Numbered from the stretch's first letter, positions 47,501 through 56,115 are shown. The stretch: 64,000 bases of DNA from Pogona vitticeps (GCF_051106095.1 NC_135783.1:190823447-190887446), one strand, 5' to 3'. A program made the numbers and translations. Notes: generated from the sequence alone by a model not told the origin.

Positions 47501-47995
47501 AAGGAAAGGTAATTTGAGTACAGTGGTGCCTTGCTTTACGATTGCCCCGCATTACGACTAAACCACATGATGATGATTGTTTTGCGATCGCAATTGTGAT
47601 TGCAAAATGATGGTCTGAATGTTTTTTTTTTCGCTTTGCAATGATCGGTTCCCTGCTTCGGGAACCGATTCTTCACAAAAACGACAATTTTCCTCCAGCT
47701 GATCGGTGGTTTCAAAATGGCAGCTGGGTAATTAAAATGGCTCCCTACTGTTTTCTGGGACGGATTCCTCGCTGCACAGGCACCGAAAATGGCCGCCCTA
47801 TGGAGGTTCTTTGCTGGATGGTGAGTTTCCAGCCGATTGGAACGCATTGAAGGGGTTTCAGTGCGTTTCAATGGGCTTTTTATTTTCGTATTACGACGTT
47901 TTCATTCTACAGTGATTTCGCTGGAATGAATTAACGTCGTAATGTGAGGCACCACTGTACTAGTCTAGAAGTCTGCCCTGGATATCTTGAAGTAT

Positions 47996-48063
<68 letters not shown>

Positions 48064-51000
48064 CTTCTTCTTCTTCTTCTTCTTGAAGGGAGGGTTCTTT
48101 AAATCAGATATGGGGAATCTATAGATCTATAGATGACCATGTGCCCTGTGCCATGACATGGGTTGGTGCCTCACTGTTTGATGGCTTTCCTTTTTTGTGT
48201 AATTTCCCCTCTGTCCTTATTATAAATGATTGAAATCCCTTTTCTCAAGCTTAGGATGTGATCAGATGGGCACTTAGCCCACTGTTTTCTCACTTGCATG
48301 AATGGTTCATTAGTTCACTCCTTTTTCTGATGATCACAGCAAACCAGCCCATCCCTCAGAACATTCCAATCTGCACCTTTGTGGGCCTCTGTCAGCAGCT
48401 TTTACTATTTCGGTAAGATTGGTCTGGCTTGGACCGTTTCCAGCTTGTGTGGTTTGTGGAAACGAGCCAAGGTGAGCCTTTGCCTGAAGGCTCCTTCCAC
48501 TGTCAGTTTGCCATACGGTGAAGTGGCTCAAGAAGAGATATGTTGGCAAATTAAAGACTTCCTCCACTCCTCTGGAAAGGCAGAGGAAGTTTTTTTTAAA
48601 TTGTTCAGATTATTAGAGCAGCACAGACACGCTGCATCACTTTTTTTAAAAAAAAAGGAAGAAGGAGGAGACAGAAGGGGGCAACGAGGAGCTTCCCTCC
48701 CCTGTGCCTTAGAGTAGATGCCAGATGGGAAGCTGCCTGCAGCTGAATCTACAGTGGACCCTCGACTTACAGATGGCTCGACTTACAGATTTTTCGAGTT
48801 ACAGACTTCTCTGGCTGAAAAATTTAGATTCGACTTGCAGCCAGAGAATCGACTCACAGACCAGAAAAAAACCAAAATGGAATAAAAATAGAATAAAAAC
48901 CACTGGTTATGGGATTAATCGGTTTTCAGTGCATTGTAGGTCAATGGAGATTCGACTTACAGACTTTTCGACTTGCAGCCAGCATTCCAATACGGATTAA
49001 TTCCTTAAGTAGAGGGTCCACTGTACCTCTGAGTACTGGTGTTTGAAATGTATTTTCAGACATTCTGTTCCAATGTTAACTCTTCTATAAGCAGTGCTTT
49101 AATGCCAATACTGTGCAAGACACAAAACAAAATGGATTTGGCCCCAGTCTTGTTGTTTAGTCATTAAGTCGTGTCCGACTCTTCGTGATCCCATGGAGGA
49201 GAGCACGCCAGGCCCTCCTGTCTTTCACTGCCTCCCAGAATTTGGTCAAATTCATGTTGGTTGCTTCGATGACACTGTCCAACCATCTCGTCCTCTGTCG
49301 TCCCCTTCTCCTCCTGCCTTCACACTTTCCCAACATCAGGGTCTTTTCCAGGGAGTCTTCTCTTCTCATCAGATGGCCAAAGTATTGGAGCCTCAACTTC
49401 AGGATCTGTCCTTTCAGTGAGTACTCAGGGTTGATTTCCTTCAGAATGGATAGGTTTGTTCTCCTTGCAGTCCAGGGGATTCTCAAGAGTCTCCTCCAGC
49501 ACCACAATTAAGAAGCACCAATTCTTTGGCGGTCAGCCTTCTTTATGGTCCAGCTCTCACTTCCATACATTGCTACTGGAAAAACCATAGCTTTGACTAC
49601 GCGGACCTTTGTCGGCAAGGTGATGTCTCTCCTTTTAAAGATGCTGTCTAGGTTTGCTTTCCTTCCAAGAAGCAGGCATCTTTTAATTTCATGGCTGCTG
49701 TCACCATCTGCAGTGGTCATGGAGCCCAAGAAAGTAAAATTTGTCACTGCCTCCATGTCTTCCCCTTCTATTTGCCAGGAGGTGATGGGACCGTGGAACT
49801 TCAGATCATTTTTGTGCTCTCCTCTTTCACCCTTATTAAGAGGTTATTTAATTCCTCCTCACTTTCTGCCATCAGAGTGGTATCATCTACTTATCTGAGG
49901 TTGTTGATGTTTCTTCCAGCAATCTTAATTCTGACTTTGAATTCCTTCAGTCCAGCTTTTCGCGTGATGTATTCTGCATATAAGTTAAACAAACAGGGAG
50001 ACAATACACAGCCTTGTCATACTCCTTTCCCAAATTTGAACCAATCTGTTGTTCCATATCCAGTTCTAACTGTTTCTTCCTGTCCCACATATAGACTTCT
50101 CAGGAGATAGGTAAGGCAGTCAGGCACTCCTGTTTCTTCAAGAACTTGCTATACTTTGCTGAGGTCCACACAGTCAAAGACTTTTGCATAGTCAATGAAG
50201 CAGAAGTAGATGTTTTTCTGGTACTCTCTGGCTTTCTCCACTATCCAGCACATGTTAGGAATTTGGTCTCAAGTTCCTCTGCCCCTTTGAAATCCAGCTT
50301 GTACTTCTGGGAGTTTTTGGTCCACATACTGCTGAAGCCTACCTTGTAGGATTTTGAGCATAACCTTGCTGGCGTGTGAAATGAGTGCAATTGTATGGTA
50401 GCTGGAGCATTCTTTGGCACTGCCAGTTCAACTGGAATGCCATCACCTCCACTGGCCTTGTAGTTAGCCATGCTTTCTAAGACCAACTTGACTTCACTCT
50501 CCAGGATGTCTGGCTCAAGGTCAGCAACTACACTATCTGGGTTGTCCGGGATATCCAGATTTTTCTGGTATAATTCCTCTGTGTATTCTTGCCACCTCTT
50601 CTTGATGTCTTCTGCTTCTGTTAGGTCCCTGTCATTTTTGTGCTTTATCATGACCATCTTTGCACAAAATGTTCCTTTAGTATCTCCAATTTTCTTGAAC
50701 AGATCTCTAGTTTTTCCCTTTCTATTATTTTCCTCTATATCTTTTCACTGCTCATTTAAGAAGGCCCTCTTGTCTCTCCTTGCTATTCTTTGGAAGTCTG
50801 CGTTCAATTTTCTGTAACTTTCCCTATCCCCCTTGCATTTTGTTTCCCTACTATTCTCTGCTTTTTGTAAGGCCTTGTTGGACAGCCACTTTGCTTTCTT
50901 GCATTTCCTTTTCTTTGGGATGGTTTTTGTTGCTGCCTCCTGTACTATGTTACGAGCCTCCATCCGTAGTTCTTGAGGCACTCTGTCCACCAAATCTAGT

Positions 51001-54000
51001 TCTTTATATCTGTTTTTCAGTTCCACTGTGTATTGATAAGGGATTTGGTTTAGATTACTTGACTAGCCCAGGGGCTTTTCCTACATTCTTCAGTTTAATT
51101 TTGAGTTTTTGATTAGAAGCTGATGATCAGAGCCACAGTAAGCTCCAGGTCTTGTTTTTTGCTGACTGTATGGAGCTTCTCCATTTTTGGCTGCGGAGAA
51201 CAAAATCAGTCTGATTTCAGTATTGCCCATCTGGTGATGTCCATGTGTAGAGTCCTTCTTGTGTTGTTGGAAAAGAGTGTTTGTGATGACCAGCTTGTTC
51301 TCTTGACAAAACTCTATTAGCCTTTGCCCTGCTTCGTTTTGAACTGCAAGTCATTTTCCGCCTCTTTAGCATTGGTGGTTGGTGCATAAACTTGGATTAC
51401 TGTGATGTTGAAGGGTCTTCCTTGAGTTCGTATTGAAATCATTCTCTCATTTTTGAGATTGCATCTCAGTACAGCTTTTCCCACTCTTTTGTTGACTATG
51501 GGGGGGGGTACTCAGTTTCTTCTACAGGATTCTTGCCCACAATAGTAGATATGATATTCGTCTGAATTGAATTCGCCCATTCACATCCATTTTAGTTCAA
51601 TGTTTATTCTTGCCATCTCCTGTTTGATCACATCCAGCTTACCCAGGTTCATAGATCTTACATTCCAGGTTCCTATGCAGTATTTTTCTTTGCAGCATCG
51701 GACTTTCCTTTCACTTCCAGGCGCATCCGCAGCTAAGCGTTCTTTCGGCTTTGGCCCAACCATTTCATTAGCTCTGGAGCTACTTGTACTTGTCCTCCGC
51801 TCTTCCTCAGTAACATGTTGGACGCCTTCCGACCTGAGTGGCTCATCTTCCAGTGTCATATCTTTTAGCCTTTTGTTTCTGACCACGGGCTTTTCTTGGC
51901 AAAGACACTGGAGTGGCCTGCTAGTTCCTGCTCCAGCTGGATCGCATTTAGTCAGAACTCTCCATTATGACCTGTCCGTCTTGAGTGTCCCTGCACGGCA
52001 TAGCCCATAGGATCTCTGAATTACTCAAGCCCCTTCACCACAACAAGGCAGCAATCCGTGAAGGGGAGGTCCCAGTCCAGAGACTGACATAAACTGAGGT
52101 CACCATCCAGAGGCTAAGCTGTAATCGGTGAGAAGGTAGTAAACTAATGCAAGGGTGGGGAACATGTGGCCCTCTAAACATTTTGGACTGCAATTCCTAT
52201 TAATCCTTTATTATTGGCTGTGGTTTCTAGAAACTGAACTCCAAAATATCTGGCAGATCAAATTCCCCCAACGCACATTGTAAAATTGAGTTGAAGGGCA
52301 ATAGAAGTGAACTAAAACTGTTTCACTAATAATAACCTTTTCACTCACTGATATAATTTCTACAATACAAGTGTGGTTTGTTGAAGTCAAACAAAGACCT
52401 GCATAAATTACTTGGATATATTGTTAAGTTCAATGTCTCTTCAAGTACAAGGGCCTTCAAGAGGCACAACTGTTTACCTGCTAGATTATATTAGAGGCCG
52501 TATCAAGACAGCACAGCTGTTACTATAACTAGGGGAAGGAGGAAAGGTATCAAGTGCCTTTTCTTTTATAAGATTTTTTAACTACAGTGAAAAATAGGAA
52601 AAAGAAAAGCATGGTGTGCTTGGTTATAATATTTTAGAATCTCACCAAAGGCGGTCTTTATTCAGAGAGATATGAATTCAGTATCCCGAGACTGTGCATC
52701 TCAGATTCCTAGTCTTTGTGATCAGAAACAAGGCTTGAAAAGAAATTGGCAATGCCTGGGGAAGACCTGATATCCAAGTGTCGAGTGGAACTTTCAGAGG
52801 CCATGATTTGGGAACTTTTTCTGTGGTTCGGGCAACTATCATTACAGTGCAATTGTGAACATTCTCAAAAATAAGTTTTCTTTTTATTTATTTATTTGAT
52901 TTAAATACTCCCCATCCGGCAGCCAGGGCCAGTCTGGGCGGTTTACAGCAGATGAAACAACAGAGTAACAAAGTAATACATATACAAAATAAGAATAATC
53001 AACACAGTTGGGGCATTAATCAAATATAAAATGCAGTAAAACAAGTACAATACAATAAATTACAGTTAAAAGCATAAAATATTAAGTTTTTGAGACATTC
53101 AGTGGAATATGTGCAAGTACATGTGCATAGAATTTTATCTAACTGTACCAAAACAAGGTTGATGTCTTAAACTGCTTAAGTTCAGTCTGTCACGTTCTTC
53201 AGCTTTTCTGGTCATGGATTCTGTGCACTGCAGTCTACAGTGTATGTTCGGTATCTTTGTCTATCAATACTTGAACATATTTTTGTATTTCAAATCCATG
53301 GCACAGTGTTCAAAATGCCACTATTCTTCCCTTTTCCTTTTTTCCTTCAGTTTTCCTTCCTTTTTTTCCTTCCCACCTAGGAAAGCCACTCGTTTTTTCA
53401 AATCTGAAAAGATCAAAATTCGTCATCTCACTGAAGAAGAATTTCGGGAGCAAGGTGAAACAGAGACTGCCAGAGCCTTGGAGGAACTGCGGAGGTTCTG
53501 CAGTCGGCCCGAATTTCCCTCATGGGTGGCAGTCGTCAAGCTGCAAACCCCACAAAAGTGAGAATGTTTCTGTTGCAATTTGACATCCTGACGCTGTTTT
53601 TATGTGCTTAAACACATTAATGCATAGTTATACCAAGGAAAAGTTTTACTTTTCCACAAAGCATTACGTTTGCTTCTGGTTTAGACAGAATCTTTTGTCA
53701 TTCGAAACCCTTTCCTGTGCGGAGATGAGATGCAATATTTATTTGTCAGGCAGTTTATAAGTTTATAATGTCTTTCTGTAATACTCTGCATAACAAGATG
53801 TTGTGGCACCTTTCAAGACTAACATGTTTATTTGAGTGTGAGATTTTGTTGGCTTTAATCCACTTCTTCAGGCACATGGACTATAATATTTAAGATAAAG
53901 GTGTATGCATACAGAGTATATATACAATATACTGCCTATACACATTGACATAAAGGTTTATATTATATGCAGTCTGTCAGTTTATTAATGTGGTCAGCGA

Positions 54001-56115
54001 TCAGCTCATTTGCAATAGGCACTTTATGAGTGTCACAATAGATTTAAAATATTCCAGTAATTAGAGAAATAAACAAGATGAGCAATAAATGAGTGATTAA
54101 AAATTACTTTAAATTACCTGTTAGAGATTCAAATAGAGATTGTTAAAACTTTAAGCCATTCATAGAATATCTTTTAGAATGTTACAAACAGGTGAAAAAA
54201 TGAGATAATTAATTAACCTTCAGTTTTCTATATGCTGTATACATGGTTTTGGGGGCTGACCAGGTGACCTGTGTCATTATTTGTCTCTGTATTCTGCTTC
54301 TCAAGTTGGCCATCCCAACAACCCGATACATATCATAATACAGTGGTCCCCAACCTTGGGCCTCCAGATGTTCTTGGACTCCAACTCCCAGAAGCCTTCA
54401 CCACCACCTCTGCTAGCCAGGATTTCTGGGAGTTGAAGTCCAAGAACATCTGGAGGCCCAAGGTTGAAGACCACTGCCGTAATAGACAAAGTTCTAGATA
54501 CTTCACATGTAAACCTGTGTTTCAATACGGCTTTGTATATATAATATGTATATGTATATACTGTGTATAAACCTGCGGCCTAAATGCTGTATTTTCCCTG
54601 TGACTGGGGAAGTAGATTTGAATCCATAGAAGTTCAGATGGAACTAAATGTATTTACTCTAGGAGACGCCACAGTACTTTGGGTTGGATGGGGTTTTGCC
54701 TGTGTATGGTTTAATAAACAAACAAGGCAATCTTTAAAAACTCATGGATGAGGATTTTCAAGGGAGCATAGGTTGGGTGCATAAGAGAATAAGCTGTGAA
54801 CCACATTCAGATTTCACCTAAGTTATGAGCTCATTGAATAGTCATGGGAAATGGTTAATTCCTGAGTCTTACTAGTTCCTCCATTTTAAGTCCTATATGC
54901 ACAACAGGAAATAGTAATGCTAGCTAACCCTTTACAACAGAGATGGACAACAGCAGAAGCGGGCAGGGGTTTTAGGGTTTTGTCCTCTCCCTCTACCCAG
55001 AGTGAGCCACACACTCAAGATTGAAATTTGAAACCAGCTTTGGGCGGGGGGGAGGGGGAGACCTTTGAAGCAAGTGTTTTGCTTCTGTCGGCTGCCTTAT
55101 CACCAAGATTCAGCGACACGCCATCAGCTATTTATCCTTAAGGTAAAAGTAAAGGTTCCCCTTGACTATTTGTTCAGTCCTGTCTTTCTCTAGGGGGCGG
55201 TACTCATCATTTCCAACCCATAGAGCTAACGTTTGTCCGAAGACAATCTTCCATGGACACGTGGCCGGCACAGCTAGACATGGAACACTGTTACCTTCCC
55301 ACCATGGTGGTACCTATTTATCTACTCGCATTTACATGCTTTCGAAGTGCTTGTTTGACAGGAGCTGGGACAGCGACAGGGGCTCCTTACCGGCCACCAA
55401 ATTTCTATAGCAAACTGCTATGCTGTATGCAGAGCAAGGAGAAATTTCCTGGCTACTGTTGAGATCAGGGAGTATGATTTGCCATTGGAATTTAGCAGAT
55501 GGGGCTTGGAAGCCTTAAAGTCGGGGCCCTGCAGACCCTATAATTTTAAAGGATGCTTTTGCCGACCATGCTTTTGAAGGATGGTTGGCAATAAGGAGGA
55601 TGTTTATGAAGCACTTGGAATGCTCAGGAACTAATGAAAGGGAGGAAGAAATAACAAAAAAGACAAGCCGTTGTTAAGGATTGGTGATTGGTGCAGGCCG
55701 TTCATGCACAGTGGCTGCATTTGTCTCATGTGCTCCAGGCAAAATCAAGATTGTTGTTCATACCAGGAATCGTGTGGGTTGACAGACATTTTCCATTCCT
55801 GCCTTTCTCGTGGTATTTCTGTTGCTTCTTGCCCAGTGCCTCTCCTTTTCCCCACCTGCTCTTTGTTTTGTTTCCTTCAGGTTTGCCAACTTTGTGCTTG
55901 GACTTCCTCACGTGTCACCTGAAGAAGTAACTGCCCACGATGAACTATATGGTCTCGGAGGAGCCATCTTGGAAGAGCAGCTTTTTAACACAGAGAACAA
56001 GACAGAACCTGATCAACTGATCGGTCTCACTGAAGCGGAGGAAAACCACGAAGAGGAGAGCGAAGGGCCGGCCCAACAAAACAGTTTGCACTTTCATGGC
56101 AGGGAATTTCTCTGA
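29355..56115 (+). CDS. NEMP2: NEMP family nuclear envelope membrane protein, nine coding exons
   Basis: Nine exons with GT-AG junctions and matching phases give 1377 coding bases, 458 residues plus stop. Residues 1-26 form a signal peptide. Residues 27-152 are a lumenal domain with C41, C57 and C59 and the NIWTTIQ segment matching NEMP1 'HDIWTRIQ'. Membrane segments lie near 157-171, 179-203, 210-230, 248-263 and 272-310. The C-terminal nucleoplasmic part contains LTEEEFREQGETETARALEE and FANFVLGLPHVSPEE, as in NEMP proteins. NEMP1 is an inner nuclear membrane protein that binds emerin and supports nuclear envelope stiffness; NEMP2 is its less studied paralogue. The ending YGLGGAILEEQLF and moderate identity to NEMP1 favour NEMP2. 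Length is close to the family's (about 420-445). No damage is seen. The 3' UTR end is not located. Confidence 0.88.
29635..29938 (-). mobile_element. BovB 3' fragment in NEMP2 intron 1
   Basis: GTTGTTGGTTAGTCGTGTCC then GACTCTTCCTGACCCCGTGG is the reverse of the BovB end. The fragment runs through the C-terminal ORF region and stops at a border with an L2-like LINE near 29938. Confidence 0.85.
29939..30337 (+). mobile_element. L2-like LINE, RT part, left of nested BovB
   Basis: The frame encodes ALSVLDQCLVSVMDWMRVNK and LEFNPDKTEVLLVSG, the L2-type reverse transcriptase region, then the thumb region to LDYFNTLYVRLP-like sequence. The element continues after the BovB at 33186. Confidence 0.8.
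30338..33185 (-). mobile_element. BovB (RTE) LINE, near full length, nested in L2
   Basis: The minus strand carries most of the BovB polyprotein in several open blocks. The endonuclease lies at 32058-33173 (MGISELKWTGMGEFNSDDYH, IQVYAPTTNAEE, CGSDHQLLIAKF). The RT follows at 31316-32143 and 30298-31299 (ALESLSNNKASGGDGIPVEL, QGCILSPCLFNLYAEY, YADDTTLMAESEEEL), and then the RTE C-terminus. Frame changes between blocks show it is inactive. An imperfect ~14-bp duplication (CTTCAGAATCATT near 30328 and CTTCCAGAACCATT near 33187) and the continuing L2 frame mark the insertion. It lies antisense to NEMP2. Confidence 0.92.
33186..33810 (+). mobile_element. L2-like LINE, C-terminal part and tail, right of nested BovB
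   Basis: Resumes the L2 ORF with LCSQIAN-like (LVQNSAARLL-type) sequence. The AFSVTAPRLWNSLPLEARL hallmark of the L2 C-terminus follows, then a 3' tail CACCTTGGGTCC and AAATAAATAAATAAAT. Confidence 0.8.
33820..35015. other. Intron 1/2 sequence flanking exon 2
   Basis: Apart from exon 2 this part holds T/A-rich runs near 34300-34370 and a possible diverged hAT MITE at about 34440-34560 (CTTGGGTCCCCAGATGTTCT). Nothing else is recognised. Confidence 0.4.
34744..34859 (+). CDS. NEMP2: NEMP2 exon 2
   Basis: Acceptor TTTATCTAG before 34744, donor CAG|GTATGG. It completes the split codon of exon 1 (GAT, D38) and ends in phase 0. Encodes DYNCRYLKV through NIWTTIQ with the FCYLPN cysteine motif seen as FCYTNV in NEMP1. 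This short exon is needed, because joining exon 1 directly to 37500 gives a wrong frame. Confidence 0.85.
35019..35441 (+). mobile_element. Tigger-like MITE, copy 1 (intron 2)
   Basis: Begins CAGTGGTGCCTCGCTTAATG after a TA and ends with the inverse (AAGCAAGGCATCACTA) before a TA. The inside is rich in GCGATCGCAA-like palindromes and GGCCATTTT motifs. Non-autonomous; ~423 bp. Same family as 39497, 42656 and 47521. Confidence 0.8.
35547..35578. repeat. (TC)n microsatellite
   Basis: Pure CT dinucleotide tract preceded by an A-rich run, within intron 2. Confidence 0.95.
36560..36755. repeat. Imperfect inverted repeat of about 80-bp arms
   Basis: The left arm (AGTAGGCCCATTGAATCCAT through AAATGGGCCTACTCTGG, about 36566-36645) is mirrored on the right (AGAGTAGGCTTATCGGAATC through TTCAATGGGCTCATATT, about 36669-36750). 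Each arm is itself partly palindromic. Probably a MITE of unknown family. Confidence 0.6.
36779..36910. mobile_element. Small hAT-type MITE
   Basis: CAGTGGTGTCCTCTAGATGT and TTTTGAACAACAGCTCCCAT face GGAGTTGTAACTAAAACCTA as an inverted repeat, the ACTACAACTCCCA type. Confidence 0.5.
37500..37728 (+). CDS. NEMP2: NEMP2 exon 3 (lumenal domain)
   Basis: Acceptor CTTTTCCAG, donor AACA|GTGAGT. Residues 77-152 (VKINSIEPVEVV to YTVSVQQN), with VAYYGDKTCLRVQP aligning to NEMP1 VGLYSTKTCLKVE. Ends in phase 1. Confidence 0.88.
37780..37895 (-). mobile_element. L2-like 3' tail fragment
   Basis: TTTTATACTCCCCATCTAAC then CACTCTGGGTGGTTCACAG is the reverse of an L2-like end. Its A-rich continuation (AAACAACTAAAAACAGGCAG) appears at about 38720, on the other side of the LTR relic. 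Confidence 0.5.
37895..38700 (+). mobile_element. Diverged Gmr1-family LTR relic in NEMP2 intron 3
   Basis: AGTGTGCCGTCCCCT near its start matches the start of the Gmr1-like LTR, and an acidic coding-like stretch follows. Further on, GGGTGGGCTCAACACTCGTG encodes WAQHSCCGTICAV like the LTR frame. An AATAAA (38597-38602) sits where the LTR signal lies. It is an old, broken solo LTR or fragment, plus orientation, inserted in an L2-like tail. Confidence 0.6.
38905..38977 (+). CDS. NEMP2: NEMP2 exon 4 (first membrane segment)
   Basis: Acceptor GGTTCCAG, donor GTCG|GTGAGT. Encodes LDEKLLLLFVAGGLLFHFAR NLS, aligning to NEMP1 DPKLFLVFLLGLMLFFCGD. Phase 1 in, phase 2 out. Confidence 0.87.
39497..39929 (-). 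mobile_element. Tigger-like MITE, copy 2 (intron 4)
   Basis: Ends CATTAAGCGAGCACCACTG before a TA; its left end is diverged. The inside holds the GCGATCGCAATTGCGATTGC palindrome. Opposite orientation to copies 1 and 3. Confidence 0.8.
40411..40655 (+). mobile_element. tRNA-derived SINE with L2-type tail
   Basis: GGCACAGTGGTTAAACTGCT (A box) and GGGGTTCAGTCCCAG (B box) lead to a body with CAAGGTTGACTCAGCCTTC and a tail GTAAACCGCCCAGAGAGTGC ... GGTGGTATATAAGC. The tail matches L2-like LINE 3' ends, so L2 machinery probably mobilised it. Confidence 0.8.
40660..40920 (-). mobile_element. L2-like 3' tail fragment
   Basis: TTTCTACCCTGTCCTCTCCC then ACTCAAGGTGTCTTACAAA and an A-rich stretch resembles a reversed L2-like 3' end. 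Confidence 0.4.
41020..41145. mobile_element. hAT MITE, 126 bp (intron 4)
   Basis: Near-perfect palindrome from CAGTGGTTCCCAGCCTTGGG to CCCAAGGTTGAGAACCACTG. Flanks CTTCAAAG and CTTTAAAG form an 8-bp duplication with one mismatch. Confidence 0.85.
41418..41511 (+). CDS. NEMP2: NEMP2 exon 5 (second membrane segment)
   Basis: Acceptor CCCAAACAG, donor CAAG|GTAGGC. Encodes SVIFYYSAGVAFGVFATLIF and LLLMLKRFIPK; the FYYS[AT]G core and the F[IM]PK end are family landmarks. Confidence 0.9.
42030..42655. other. Intron 5 sequence, no feature
   Basis: No named repeat; a G run at 42429-42440. Confidence 0.4.
42656..43086 (+). mobile_element. Tigger-like MITE, copy 3 (intron 5)
   Basis: CAGTGGTGTCTCGCTTAGCG at 42656 to TAAGCGAGGCACCACTG at 43086, flanked by TA on both sides. 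Full-length 431 bp. Confidence 0.87.
43090..43780. other. Intron 5 sequence, no feature
   Basis: Nothing recognised before exon 6 except the polypyrimidine acceptor tract. Confidence 0.4.
43782..43896 (+). CDS. NEMP2: NEMP2 exon 6 (third membrane segment)
   Basis: Acceptor TTCCCTGTAG, donor CTGG|GTAAGA. Encodes LSTFWILMSGCWFSSLYFLY through HYIL; GCWFSSLY corresponds to NEMP1 GGWSFSLY. Ends in phase 1. Confidence 0.88.
44290..44440 (-). mobile_element. Possible old SINE fragment
   Basis: GGAATCGAACTCCGAACC is a reversed tRNA B-box-like sequence, preceded by CATCCAGTCCAGCCCTTG. Diverged; family unclear. Confidence 0.35.
44988..45232 (+). mobile_element. tRNA-derived SINE with L2-type tail
   Basis: Second copy of the family at 40411: GGCGCAGTGGTTAAGCTGCA, AAGGTTCAATCCCAGGTAGC, tail GTAAACCACCCAGTGAGTGC and GGCAGTATATACAGTATATG. 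Confidence 0.8.
45235..45790. other. Intron 6 sequence, no feature
   Basis: A short piece near 45275-45330 resembles the paired AGTAAG-type repeat of 36.6 kb. Otherwise nothing recognised. Confidence 0.35.
45803..46028 (+). CDS. NEMP2: NEMP2 exon 7 (last membrane segments)
   Basis: Acceptor CCTTCTCCAG, donor GCAG|GTTGGT. Encodes GYVLTVGLFSFTACYLHGPL and the hydrophobic run LMWLLQLLGLVFVYFGIAIP; YVLTVG, CY..GPL and the LQL.GL...Y.GI.IP pattern match NEMP1. Ends in phase 2. Confidence 0.9.
46035..47125. other. Intron 7 left part, no feature
   Basis: No exon or clear repeat; a G run at 46861-46871. Confidence 0.4.
47150..47395 (+). mobile_element. CR1 LINE 3' end
   Basis: AGATTTAGGCTGAATATCAG, GGAGGTGGTGAGTGCTGTGA, GCAGGGGGTTGGACTCAGTG and the closing TTATTCTGTGAGTCTAAG form a classic CR1 3' region. 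Confidence 0.88.
47521..47957 (-). mobile_element. Tigger-like MITE, copy 4 (intron 7)
   Basis: CAGTGGTGCCTTGCTTTACG to AATGTGAGGCACCACTG, flanked by TA. Interior as in copy 2. Confidence 0.87.
47993..48083. repeat. (TAC)n(TTC)n compound microsatellite
   Basis: About 13 TAC units pass directly into about 17 TTC units. Confidence 0.97.
48090..48750. other. Intron 7 sequence, no feature
   Basis: Open plus-strand frame at 48379-48717 without domain or splice support. Confidence 0.35.
48752..49023. mobile_element. Second Tigger-like MITE family, 272 bp
   Basis: CAGTGGACCCTCGACTTACA to AAGTAGAGGGTCCACTG between TA dinucleotides. The interior repeats TCGACTTACAGA. Distinct from the four GGTGCCTCGC copies. 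Confidence 0.82.
49151..52100 (-). mobile_element. BovB (RTE) LINE, nearly full length (intron 7)
   Basis: From the tail TTGTTTAGTCATTAAGTCGTGT at 49151 leftwards in element terms, it contains the C-terminus (49157-49507), RT remnants (49508-50657), the endonuclease-RT linker (50745-51026) and endonuclease pieces to 51886. The 51581-51886 frame includes GTWNVRSMNLGKLDVIKQEM. It extends further 5' than the copy at 30338, to AAGGCAGCAATCCGTGAAGG near 52050. More broken than the intron 1 copy, hence probably older. Antisense to NEMP2. Confidence 0.88.
52151..52275. mobile_element. Small hAT-type MITE remnant
   Basis: GGGTGGGGAACATGTGGCCC, TTTTGGACTGCAATTCCTAT and, inverted, AACTCCAAAATATCTGGCAG. 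Diverged. Confidence 0.5.
52280..52880. other. Intron 7 sequence, no feature
   Basis: Nothing recognised. Confidence 0.4.
52885..53090 (-). mobile_element. L2-like 3' tail fragment
   Basis: TTATTTATTTGATTTAAATA, CTCCCCATCCGGCAGCCAGG and CAGTCTGGGCGGTTTACAGC is a reversed L2-like end with an A-rich continuation. Confidence 0.55.
53381..53557 (+). CDS. NEMP2: NEMP2 exon 8 (nucleoplasmic domain)
   Basis: Acceptor CCCACCTAG, donor CAAAA|GTGAGA. Encodes KATRFFKSEKIKIRHLTEEE FREQ and ALEELRRFCSRPEFPSW; strongly conserved with NEMP1 LTEEEYRIQGEVETRKALEE. Ends in phase 2. Confidence 0.92.
53780..53900 (-). repeat. Dispersed amniote repeat (family not named)
   Basis: Reversed, it reads GAAGAAGTGGATTAAAGCC, then AACATGTTAGTCTTGAAAGG and TGCCACAACATCTTG, a widespread motif in reptile genomes. 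A related piece occurs near 13245-13330. Confidence 0.4.
54341..54476. mobile_element. hAT MITE, 136 bp (intron 8)
   Basis: Palindrome from CAGTGGTCCCCAACCTTGGG to GCCCAAGGTTGAAGACCACTG. The flanks TCATAATA and CCGTAATA are compatible with an aged 8-bp duplication. Related to 41020-41145. Confidence 0.82.
55144..55395 (-). mobile_element. BovB-tailed SINE, 5'-truncated (intron 8)
   Basis: Reverse copy of the family at 10104: starts with GTAAAGGTTCCCCTTGACTA (tail) and passes TCTCTAGGGGGCGGTACTCA to the ACTCGCATTTACATGCTTTC body. The tRNA head is missing. Confidence 0.8.
55881..56115 (+). CDS. NEMP2: NEMP2 exon 9 (C-terminus and stop)
   Basis: Acceptor TTTCCTTCAG. Encodes FANFVLGLPHVSPEE, YGLGGAILEEQLF, then an acidic tail of about 45 residues ending GREFL and a TGA at 56113-56115. 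The tail diverges from NEMP1, which ends in a short Ser/Glu-rich stretch. Confidence 0.92.

Noticed and set aside
29355-56115. Assignment to NEMP1
   Set aside because: The shared motifs fit both, but the C-terminal YGLGGAILEEQLF and moderate identity fit NEMP2 better. Some uncertainty remains without a database comparison.
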